This document shows, piece by piece, positions 1-6,203 of a DNA stretch of 13,789 nt. Source of the DNA: JBFJVZ01 sp041623895 (GTDB lineage Bacteria > Planctomycetota > Planctomycetia > Pirellulales > Pirellulaceae); NCBI GenBank assembly GCA_041623895.1, contig JBFJVZ010000189.1:1-13789 (forward strand), read 5' to 3'. A program made the position numbers and the translations under genes. Numbering within the stretch: position 1 is the stretch's first letter; each line of letters opens with the position of its first letter. Under the pieces are notes generated by a model. It saw only the letters and a list, made by a program, of their open reading frames with translations, had not been told where the DNA came from and ran no database searches.

Positions 1-108
1 ACCGGCGTCGCTTTGGCGACCGGCGTCGCTTTGGCGACCGGTTTTGCTGTGGCGATCGGCTTGGCTTTGGCAACCGGTTTCGCTTTCACGATCGGCTTGG
101 CCTCGGGC
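1..108 (-). repeat. 18-bp tandem repeats coding hexapeptides in the Hsp70-like tail
   Basis: Six consecutive 18-bp units (1-18, 19-36, 37-54, 55-72, 73-90, 91-108) lie in frame in the Hsp70-like gene. The first two are identical, and the others share the form ACCGG/ATCGG-N-TYGCTNTGGCG. On the coding strand each unit encodes a hexapeptide like AKATPV or AKPIAT. The array begins at the window edge, so it probably continues. The identical copies suggest recent slippage or duplication. Confidence 0.85.
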
Positions 109-2210
109 ACTGTTTTCGCAACCGGAATTGGCTTCGTTGTTGGTCCAGCCGGTGGCTGTCCAGCGGCCTGGATCTTGGCGGGCGGATCAGCTGGCTTGGC
201 GACAGGTTTGACAACCGCTTTTGGCTTCGCCGTGGGCGCATCACCGGTCACAATGATCGGTGCGACGGGGACCCCGGAATCCGCGTCTTTCTTGGCCGCT
301 GGTTTCGGTTTTCCGACGTCGATGGCAGCCGCCAGTCCGGCAAAGGAATCCTGTTTTGGTTTCTCAGCCGCAGCTGCGAACTCCAAGCCCGCGACCGGGC
401 TCGCTTTTGATTTCGTTTTCGCCTTTACCGGCTTAAGTTTGGGTTTGGGCTTCGCGTCGCCTTTCTTTCCCACGGCCATGAAGTCAATCGCCGACGAATC
501 GCTGGCTTTCGCCGGTGCTGGAGCAACCGGAGCGGTGGGCGGGTCGACTTGCGGCACGTCCGAGACCATGGCCATTGGTGAAACATCCGTATCGGGCAGC
601 AAGGGAGCCATGCCCGGCAGCGATGTGGGCGGCGATGTAGGCGGCGGCTGAGTCTCGGCAATCGTCGTATCATCGCTCAAGCCCTGTTCCATTAGCTGAC
701 GCCACTTCTCGATTTCTTCTTCCGACAGGCCGGCGGCGCGATCGAGTGTCATTTTCATCTTTAGATCCACCGAGGGCATCTTGGCACTGACGGTCAGTCG
801 TCCATCTTGTGCATAGTCAAACTGCACTTGAACTTCGGTGCCTTTGGGCGTCCCGGGGGGCAGATTTTGGACATAACATTTGCCGATATGAGTGGCGCCG
901 ACGCCGCGGTCGTCTCCGCCTTCGACGACTTCGATCTTGACGTTGCCCTGGTTGTCTTTGTGAGTGCGAAAGCGAATCAGCTTGCGTGCAGGTAACGGCG
1001 AGTTCCGGGGAATCATGATCTGTCGCGCCGGTTCTCCCGTCTCGGGCTGCACTGCCAACACGCCCAAATCGTGCGAGTTAACGTTTCGGACGGAGACGTT
1101 CGCGCAGGCACCTTCCCGGTTGCCCAGCAACATGCCGGCGTACAGCGCGGCCCCGTGTGATATGGCCTCGTCCGGCGACAAACTGCGATCGAGGCCCAAA
1201 CCAGAATGTTTTTCCAGTTCATCGCGAATCATCGGCATTCGCGTCGATCCGCCGACCAGAATCAAACGCGTCAGATCCGACCAATTCATTCTGGCGTCAT
1301 CCATCACCATGCCCACGGTCATCAACGTCCGTTCGACCAGATCCTCGCACAGCTCGTTAAACGTTGACTGACTGAGTTCGGTGCGGAGGCGATTGCCTTC
1401 GTGCGCAAAGGCAACCGAAAAGGACTCCCGTTGTGTCAAAGCATGTTTGGCCGAGTTTGCCTTGCGCATTAACTCCTGCTCGGCACACGGGTCTTCGCGC
1501 GGATCGTATCCGTGTTCGGCGATGAAAGCTTCAGCGATGAAGTCAACGATCCGCCGGTCCCAATCGACGCCACCCAAATAGACATCACCGGCCGTCGCAA
1601 TGGTCCGATACTTGCCCTCGTAGATTTCCATCAAGGTGACGTCAAAGGTTCCCCCGCCAAGGTCATAGACCAAAACCCGTTCCAACTTCTCGCTCTTGCC
1701 ATCGAGAGACAAGAATCCTCGCTGGACTCCGTAAGTGATTGCTGCCGCAGTCGGCTCGTTGATGATGTCCATCACCTCCAAACCGGCGAGTCGTCCTGCG
1801 TCCTGAGTCGCCTTGCGGCACGGCTCGTTAAAAAAGGCTGGCACCGTGATGACTGCTTTCTCGATCGGACCGAGCACGAGTTCAGCATCGTCTTTCAGCT
1901 TCTTCAGAACCAGCGCTTCCAAAACTTCCGGCGGCATTTGCTGACCACGAATTAGTTTTCCATAACGGTCCTCGCCAACGTCACGTTTGGCATACTGGGC
2001 AAGTCGTTCCGGCTCCAGCAGACCTGCCTCGACCGCCTCGATTCCCACGATCGGCTGTTTGCGATCAAAAAAAACAACGCTCGGCGTCGTCAGGTCTCCC
2101 TCCGCATTTCGAATCGTTTCCGGACGTCCGCTGCTGTCCAGATACGCAAGCGTCGAAAAAGTTGTCCCAAGATCGATCCCGATAGCAGGGTGCTGTTTAG
2201 AATTTGTCAT
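1..2210 (-). CDS. Hsp70/DnaK-like chaperone with an Ala/Lys/Pro-rich repeat tail (3' end outside window)
   Basis: This is an ATP-dependent Hsp70-family chaperone, expected in the cytoplasm. It reads from ATG at 2210 without a stop to the window edge, giving 736 codons. The ATPase domain (about residues 8-365) has IGIDLGTT at 10-17, an NAEGDLTTPSVV stretch, AKRDVG with the expected lysine, INEPTAAA near 155, DLGGGTFD at 183-190 and ILVGGSTRMP near 316. A beta substrate-binding domain (about 370-490) ends with VSAK and the start of the first lid helix (GLSEEEIEKW, from about 494). From about residue 515 the helical lid expected in DnaK is replaced by more than 200 residues of low-complexity Pro/Ala/Lys/Val sequence, ending in hexapeptide repeats. 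No GrpE, DnaJ or CIRCE operator is visible nearby, so this is probably an accessory Hsp70 and not the housekeeping dnaK. The start is supported by the family's usual distance to the first motif; no clear Shine-Dalgarno precedes it. Confidence 0.95.
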   Translation of the reverse strand, partial: MTNSKQHPAIGIDLGTTFSTLAYLDSSGRPETIRNAEGDLTTPSVVFFDRKQPIVGIEAVEAGLLEPERLAQYAKRDVGEDRYGKLIRGQQMPPEVLEALVLKKLKDDAELVLGPIEKAVITVPAFFNEPCRKATQDAGRLAGLEVMDIINEPTAAAITYGVQRGFLSLDGKSEKLERVLVYDLGGGTFDVTLMEIYEGKYRTIATAGDVYLGGVDWDRRIVDFIAEAFIAEHGYDPREDPCAEQELMRKANSAKHALTQRESFSVAFAHEGNRLRTELSQSTFNELCEDLVERTLMTVGMVMDDARMNWSDLTRLILVGGSTRMPMIRDELEKHSGLGLDRSLSPDEAISHGAALYAGMLLGNREGACANVSVRNVNSHDLGVLAVQPETGEPARQIMIPRNSPLPARKLIRFRTHKDNQGNVKIEVVEGGDDRGVGATHIGKCYVQNLPPGTPKGTEVQVQFDYAQDGRLTVSAKMPSVDLKMKMTLDRAAGLSEEEIEKWRQLMEQGLSDDTTIAETQPPPTSPPTSLPGMAPLLPDTDVSPMAMVSDVPQVDPPTAPVAPAPAKASDSSAIDFMAVGKKGDAKPKPKLKPVKAKTKSKASPVAGLEFAAAAEKPKQDSFAGLAAAIDVGKPKPAAKKDADSGVPVAPIIVTGDAPTAKPKAVVKPVAKPADPPAKIQAAGQPPAGPTTKPIPVAKTVPEAKPIVKAKPVAKAKPIATAKPVAKATPVAKATP

Positions 2211-2248
2211 GAACAGGCGGCGAGCACAGAAAGAAGAAGACGACTTGA

Positions 2249-2301
2249 CTAGATTAGCGGTAAGATATGTTACCAGATTTATCCCTAGATTAACGGCAAA
2301 A
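2249..2301. repeat. Imperfect 17-bp direct repeat upstream of the Hsp70-like gene
   Basis: CTAGATTAGCGGTAAGA (2249-2265) and CTAGATTAACGGCAAAA (2285-2301) match at 14 of 17 positions, with starts 36 bp apart. They lie 40-90 bp upstream of the Hsp70-like start codon. Position and spacing would suit a regulator binding site, but no factor can be named. Confidence 0.45.
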
Positions 2302-2319
2302 ACGCGTCTTGGGTACTCA

Positions 2320-2353
2320 ATGATCACCCGAGATTCATGATCACCCAAGATTA
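2320..2353. repeat. 17-bp tandem duplication
   Basis: ATGATCACCCGAGATTC (2320-2336) is followed directly by ATGATCACCCAAGATTA (2337-2353), 15 of 17 identical. TCTTGGGT at 2307-2314 is an exact inverted match to ACCCAAGA at 2343-2350, so the second copy can also pair with upstream sequence. The duplication spans the in-frame ATG at 2337, which weakens that ATG as a true start of the sulfatase. Confidence 0.6.
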
Positions 2354-2401
2354 CTGCCGTCGGCTCACGACGCAACCAACGCAGCCGTTGTTATCCCTTT
2401 C

Positions 2402-2420
2402 CCCGCGGGCCAATCGCGGG
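2402..2420 (+). other. Short GC hairpin in the sulfatase leader
   Basis: CCCGCG (2402-2407) and CGCGGG (2415-2420) form a perfect 6-bp stem with a 7-nt loop, about 125 bp before the preferred sulfatase start. No U-tract follows, so it is not a standard terminator. It may be chance or a leader structure. Confidence 0.25.
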
Positions 2421-2546
2421 TCTACACAGGATCCACACGTGTACTGCAAGATTCCCGCCCCCTCAGGCAATGACGTGAAGCATTCCCCCAAGACCGAGAT
2501 CGAGCCTTTCTACGTCTTTTCGCCCCGCTCCCGAATTCTTCGAAAC

Positions 2547-4031
2547 GTGATCGGCGGCCGGGCGGCGGATCGAGGACGGGGACTTTCCAGGCACTGCCGG
2601 TCAGTTCTCGTCATTGTTGCCTTTGCAATGCTTACGGCGGCGATGGCGGACGCGGAGTCGCTGCCGAATATCATCTTGGTGATGGCTGACGATCAGGGCT
2701 GGGGACAAACGAGCTATTACAACCATCCCATTTTGAAGACCCCGAACCTAGATGCGATGGCGTCAGCGGGTCTCAGATTTGATCGCTTCTATGCGGGGGC
2801 CCCGGTCTGCTCGCCGACGCGCGGATCAGTGCTGACAGGTCGATCCAATGACCGGATCGGGGTTGAGAGCCACGGTTATGCGCTGCGACGTCAGGAAATT
2901 ACGATTGCATCCATCTTGAAGGATGCCGGTTACGTGACCGGCCATTTCGGCAAGTGGCACTTGAACGCGATGCGCGGACCGGGCGTTCCGATTCTGAATA
3001 CTGACACGCATCACCCCGGTCATTTCGGTTTCGATGATTGGCTTTCGGTGACGAATTTTTTTGATCGCGATCCGGTCCTTAGCCGCCGAGGCAAGTTTGA
3101 AGAATTCCAGGGTGACTCTTCCGAAATCGTGGTTGCTGAGGCGCTTGATTTCATGACTCGCCAAGTCCGCGCAGAGGAACGTTTCTTTGCCGTGATCTGG
3201 TACGGCACGCCACACAGCCCGTTCAAAGCCAGCGAAGCGGATAGCGAACCGTTCAAAGATCTGGATCAACAATCCAAACATCATTACGGCGAATTGGTTG
3301 CCATGGACCGCAGTATCGGGGCGTTGCGGACCGGGCTTAGAAAATTAAAACTTGCCGACAACACGCTGGTATGGTTTTGCAGCGACAACGGGGGCTTGCC
3401 AAAAATCCAGCCGGAAACCGTGGGAGGCCTGCGAGGGAATAAAGGTACGATCTATGAAGGCGGCTTGCGAGTGCCAGGCATCATTGAGTGGCCAGCTGGA
3501 ATCAAACCCCGAATCACAAACTATCCGGCAAGCGTGTTAGACATCGTGCCGACGTTGCTTGACGTCGTTGGCATCAAGCATCCAACCCCCGCACGACCGC
3601 TGGACGGAATCAGTTTGCTACCACTGTTTACCGAAAACCTAACCCAGCGCGAAAAGCCAATTCCCTTTCGGCACACCGGCAAAGCGGCGATCATTGATAA
3701 CCGCTACAAACTTCTTACGACGAAACTCGGTTCCGGCAAGTTCGAGCTGTATGATCTAATCGACGATCCGGCGGAAACAAATAATGTCTTCGCGGAGAAA
3801 CCGGAACTTTCAAACCGGTTGGTGGGTGAATTGCTGGAGTGGAATCAATCAGTCGACCGTAGCTTTGCCGGAAAAGAATATCCCGCGGGCCGTGTCGATC
3901 CGTCCCATCCGTCGCCACGATTCTGGACCGAAGTCGAAGCGTACCAACCGTACTTTCCCGAGTGGAAGAATCGCTGGGAATACGCATCGCGATTGAATCC
4001 CCGGCCAAAGAAGACGAAACAGAACGACTAA
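2547..4031 (+). CDS. Secreted sulfatase, formylglycine-dependent (CSPTR type)
   Basis: This is a type I sulfatase, hydrolysing sulfate esters, probably on sulfated polysaccharides outside the cytoplasmic membrane. Counting from GTG 2547, the family signature CSPTRGSVLTGR places the cysteine to be converted to formylglycine at residue 88. Metal-site residues are seen as ADD near 48-49 and SDNGG near 280, with FGKWH near 136-138. A signal peptide precedes NIILVMADDQGWG: a basic stretch (GRGLSRHCR), a hydrophobic core (VLVIVAFAML) and cleavage near ADA-ES. The frame is open upstream to ATG 2337, and GTG 2475 has a weak AGG at 2465-2467. GTG 2547 gives the most normal signal-peptide length, so I use it, but the start is uncertain. 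The gene lies 87 bp upstream of a second sulfatase on the same strand. Substrate cannot be assigned from sequence. Confidence 0.93.
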   Translation: MIGGRAADRGRGLSRHCRSVLVIVAFAMLTAAMADAESLPNIILVMADDQGWGQTSYYNHPILKTPNLDAMASAGLRFDRFYAGAPVCSPTRGSVLTGRSNDRIGVESHGYALRRQEITIASILKDAGYVTGHFGKWHLNAMRGPGVPILNTDTHHPGHFGFDDWLSVTNFFDRDPVLSRRGKFEEFQGDSSEIVVAEALDFMTRQVRAEERFFAVIWYGTPHSPFKASEADSEPFKDLDQQSKHHYGELVAMDRSIGALRTGLRKLKLADNTLVWFCSDNGGLPKIQPETVGGLRGNKGTIYEGGLRVPGIIEWPAGIKPRITNYPASVLDIVPTLLDVVGIKHPTPARPLDGISLLPLFTENLTQREKPIPFRHTGKAAIIDNRYKLLTTKLGSGKFELYDLIDDPAETNNVFAEKPELSNRLVGELLEWNQSVDRSFAGKEYPAGRVDPSHPSPRFWTEVEAYQPYFPEWKNRWEYASRLNPRPKKTKQND

Positions 4032-4118
4032 GACTTATTAGTTGCCGAACACTCCGGTGTCGGTAGACTCAGGATCAACCCGGCGGCGACCTTGCCTATA
4101 TTCGCGGAGAAACGCGTC

Positions 4119-5546
4119 ATGCATCGATTGTTCTTGTTTGCCGCATTCGTTGCGACTGCATGCTCAGGCATGTCTGCCGCAACCAAGCCGAACTTCATCG
4201 TCATTTTTTGCGATGACATGGGTTACGCCGACATCGGCCCGTTTGGCGCCGCCGGTTACCAAACGCCAAGTCTGGACCAGATGGCTCGCGAAGGGATGAA
4301 GTTCACCGATTTCTACGCGGGTCGATCATTTTGTACGCCGTCGCGGGCGGCTTTGATGACTGGGTGCATTCCCACGCGAGTTGGGATTGGCGGCAATTTT
4401 GGACCGCACAGTAATAGGGGTTTGAATCCGGACGAGACGACGATCGCCGAAGTGTTGAAGCCCGAAGGCTATGCGACGGGGTGTTTTGGCAAATGGCATC
4501 TCGGCCACCGCACAGAGTTTTTGCCGCCCAATCAAGGTTTTGACGAATACTTTGGTATCCCGTACTCCAACGACATGTGGCCGTTTCACCCTGGCGTTCG
4601 CCATCTGCCCATGGAGAAGCGTCTGAAAAAGTGGCCGCACTTGCCGATGTACGAAGGCACCAAGATCGTCAACCCCCAAGTGATGCCTGAGGATCAGGTT
4701 GACTTGACGCGAAAACTTGCCGGCCGTGTGACCAGGTTCATCGGTCAGCACAAGGATGAGCCGTTCTTTATCTACTTCCCCAGTCCGCAGCCACACGTGC
4801 CGTTGTTTGCTTCGCAGCATTTCAAGGGCACCACCCAGCGTGGATTGTTTGGCGACGTGATCAGCGAGATCGATTGGGCGGTCGGGCAGATCATCGCAAC
4901 ACTAAAAGAACACGAGATCGACAACAACACTTGCATCGTTTTTACTTCCGACAATGGACCGTGGCTCAGTTACGGCGATCATGCCGGCAGTGCCGAACCG
5001 CTGCGGGAGGGCAAAGGCACCAACTTTGAAGGCGGTTTTCGCGTCCCTTGTCTGATCCGTTGGCCCGGCCACGTTCCCGCAGGCCAGGTTTGCAACGAAG
5101 TCGTCGGCGCGATGGACCTGTTGCCGACTTTTGCCGCTTTGTCGGGTGCGTCGTTGCCGCCAAACAAGATCGACGGAAAAAGCATCGTCGATTTGATGAA
5201 AGGCGGCGCGGGAGCGAAGTCACCGCATGAAGCTTTCTACCACTACGACGGTGGCAATCGGCTGGTGGCGGTACGGAGCGGAAAATGGAAACTGATGTTC
5301 CCGCAGAATTACCGCACGATCACGGAACCCGGCCGCGAAGGAATTCCGGGTAAAGCGGAGCCACGATCGATTCCGCTGTCGCTGTTTGATCTTCACTCCG
5401 ACATCGGCGAAACTACCAACGTGGCGGACGAGAACCCCGATGTGGTCCAGCGGCTGAAGAAACTCGCTGACCAGATGCGCAGCGAACTCGGCGACGGAAA
5501 TCAGAGCGCGGGAACGGCAAGAAGGCCGCTCGGAAAGGCGAAATAG
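4119..5546 (+). CDS. Secreted arylsulfatase-like enzyme, formylglycine-dependent (CTPSR type)
   Basis: This is a second type I sulfatase of about 475 residues, a normal length for the family. The ATG at 4119 has GGAG at 4106-4109 and opens a signal peptide (MHRLFLFAAFVATACSGMSA), cleaved just before TKPNFIVIF. Active-site features are FCDD (Asp 32-33), FCTPSRAALMTG with the formylglycine cysteine at residue 72, CFGKWHLG with Lys125 and His127, and TSDNGPW with Asp278-Asn279. The C-terminal part (LFDLHSDIGETTNVA) is typical of arylsulfatase A-like enzymes. It shares only family motifs with the preceding sulfatase, so it is not a recent duplicate. The 87-bp gap allows co-transcription. A maturation enzyme (FGE or anSME) must act on both and is not in the window. 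The substrate is unknown. Confidence 0.95.
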   Translation: MHRLFLFAAFVATACSGMSAATKPNFIVIFCDDMGYADIGPFGAAGYQTPSLDQMAREGMKFTDFYAGRSFCTPSRAALMTGCIPTRVGIGGNFGPHSNRGLNPDETTIAEVLKPEGYATGCFGKWHLGHRTEFLPPNQGFDEYFGIPYSNDMWPFHPGVRHLPMEKRLKKWPHLPMYEGTKIVNPQVMPEDQVDLTRKLAGRVTRFIGQHKDEPFFIYFPSPQPHVPLFASQHFKGTTQRGLFGDVISEIDWAVGQIIATLKEHEIDNNTCIVFTSDNGPWLSYGDHAGSAEPLREGKGTNFEGGFRVPCLIRWPGHVPAGQVCNEVVGAMDLLPTFAALSGASLPPNKIDGKSIVDLMKGGAGAKSPHEAFYHYDGGNRLVAVRSGKWKLMFPQNYRTITEPGREGIPGKAEPRSIPLSLFDLHSDIGETTNVADENPDVVQRLKKLADQMRSELGDGNQSAGTARRPLGKAK

Positions 5547-5574
5547 TTAATTCTTCGTAAAGGGCGGGGCGCGA

Positions 5575-5594
5575 GTGGGCGAACTTTCGCTCAC
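5575..5594 (+). terminator. Hairpin just after the second sulfatase
   Basis: Positions 5575-5583 and 5586-5594 form a 9-bp stem with one G-U pair and a tight 2-nt turn, 28 bp after the sulfatase stop. No U-tract follows, so termination is only a suggestion. The hairpin covers the upstream in-frame GTG (5575) of the next gene, which argues against that start. Confidence 0.3.
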
Positions 5595-5622
5595 GGAGAG
5601 GCTGACGACTTGGACGAAACCC

Positions 5623-5979
5623 ATGCACGACTCACCGCACTTACATCCGCTCGGCAAGATGACGGTGTTTTACATCCCGTCGACGAAGTTAGATGACCCG
5701 CGATTCTTTCAAGGCACACAGACGGCCAGGTCTGCGATTCATGAATTCTTGATGAAGCGTTACCAGGCGTACACGCAAACGCCGACACCGGCTAAAGGAT
5801 ATTGGGTCGATGAGCAAGAAGAGTTGGTGCATGACGTGATGGAACGCTTTGAGGTCTCCTTTGGCAGCGAAGATGAATTCGACCGGCTGATTGAATTCCT
5901 GGTCGAGTTATGCGGAAGATTGAACGAAAACGCGATCTACGTCACCCGGGGCGACCGCAGCTTCCTGGTCGCAAAGTAG
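5623..5979 (+). CDS. Small conserved-looking hypothetical protein
   Basis: I do not recognise this protein of 118 residues from ATG 5623. It begins MHDSPHLHPLGK and then MTVFYIPSTKLDDPRFF; an alternative ATG at 5659 would give 106 residues. The body alternates predicted helices and strands (IHEFLMKRYQAY, then a Tyr/Trp stretch GYWVDEQEELVHDVMERFEVSF, then an acidic helix EDEFDRLIEFLVELCGRL, then a strand AIYVTRGDRSFLV). This pattern suits a small cytoplasmic alpha/beta fold, ferredoxin-like in order. There is no signal peptide or membrane segment, unlike its neighbours. GGAGAGG at 5595-5601 is too far upstream to serve ATG 5623 well. It converges with the minus-strand genes ending at 6024. 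Codon use and balanced composition make it a believable gene, but function is unknown. Confidence 0.72.
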   Translation: MHDSPHLHPLGKMTVFYIPSTKLDDPRFFQGTQTARSAIHEFLMKRYQAYTQTPTPAKGYWVDEQEELVHDVMERFEVSFGSEDEFDRLIEFLVELCGRLNENAIYVTRGDRSFLVAK

Positions 5980-6023
5980 CAGGCCCGAGTCCCGGGTGCC
6001 GCGACAGCAAAAGCAAAAATGCT

Positions 6024-6203
6024 CTACGCAGGATCAACCGCGCGATAGGCTTCGATCACGGCTTGTTCGCCTGCGACGCCTTGCATCGAATTGCCGTGCT
6101 CCAATGTGAAGCGGTTCGACGCGGCGTCTGCGGCCGGCACACAAGGACCGCAGGCGGCAAAACTGCATGCCGTCGCGGCGGAAAGGAATTGCCGTCGGTC
6201 CAT
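6024..6203 (-). CDS. 59-residue Tat-leader mini-protein or truncated remnant
   Basis: The ATG at 6203 shares one base with the TGA of the oxidoreductase gene (TGATG), so translation would be coupled to it. The first 27 residues are a strong twin-arginine leader: MDRRQFLSAATACSFAACG followed by PCVPAADA. DRRQFLS matches the Tat consensus. Only about 32 residues follow (ASNRFTLEHGNSMQ and so on, ending AYRAVDPA) before a TAG at 6024-6026. I recognise no domain in them. In planctomycetes a Gfo/Idh/MocA gene is often followed by a longer Tat-exported enzyme, so this may be the surviving 5' end of a deleted gene. It could equally be a genuine small exported peptide. The sequence downstream shows no obvious continuation in another frame. 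Confidence 0.5.
   Translation of the reverse strand: MDRRQFLSAATACSFAACGPCVPAADAASNRFTLEHGNSMQGVAGEQAVIEAYRAVDPA

Larger units (their letters stand above)
2211..2546. other. Divergent non-coding region between the Hsp70-like gene and the first sulfatase
   Basis: About 330 bp separate the two divergent starts. An open frame on the plus strand continues the sulfatase frame upstream to an ATG at 2337, but its composition (many Pro, Arg, Thr, no hydrophobic segment) does not look like protein. The region holds a 17-bp direct-repeat pair at 2249-2265 and 2285-2301, a 17-bp tandem duplication at 2320-2353, and a GC hairpin at 2402-2420. I see no convincing -35/-10 pair and no CIRCE-like heat-shock operator. 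Confidence 0.5.

Noticed and set aside
13..651. Long plus-strand open frame rich in Ala, Gly and Phe opposite the Hsp70 tail
   Set aside because: It is the antisense of a repetitive Lys/Ala/Pro coding tract; its repeats are explained by the minus-strand hexapeptides, and the minus frame carries clear Hsp70 domains.
2211..2320. CIRCE or other heat-shock operator upstream of the Hsp70-like gene
   Set aside because: No TTAGCACTC-N9-GAGTGCTAA or close variant is present.
4119..4190. Lipoprotein signal in the second sulfatase (VATAC)
   Set aside because: The residue at position -3 is Ala instead of Leu, Val or Ile, so a lipobox is weak; ordinary signal peptidase cleavage after MSA or SAA fits better.
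5575..5622. Upstream GTG start of the small hypothetical protein
   Set aside because: The GTG lies in a 9-bp hairpin and the added residues (GELSLTERLTTWTK) look unrelated to the rest; ATG 5623 or 5659 is simpler.
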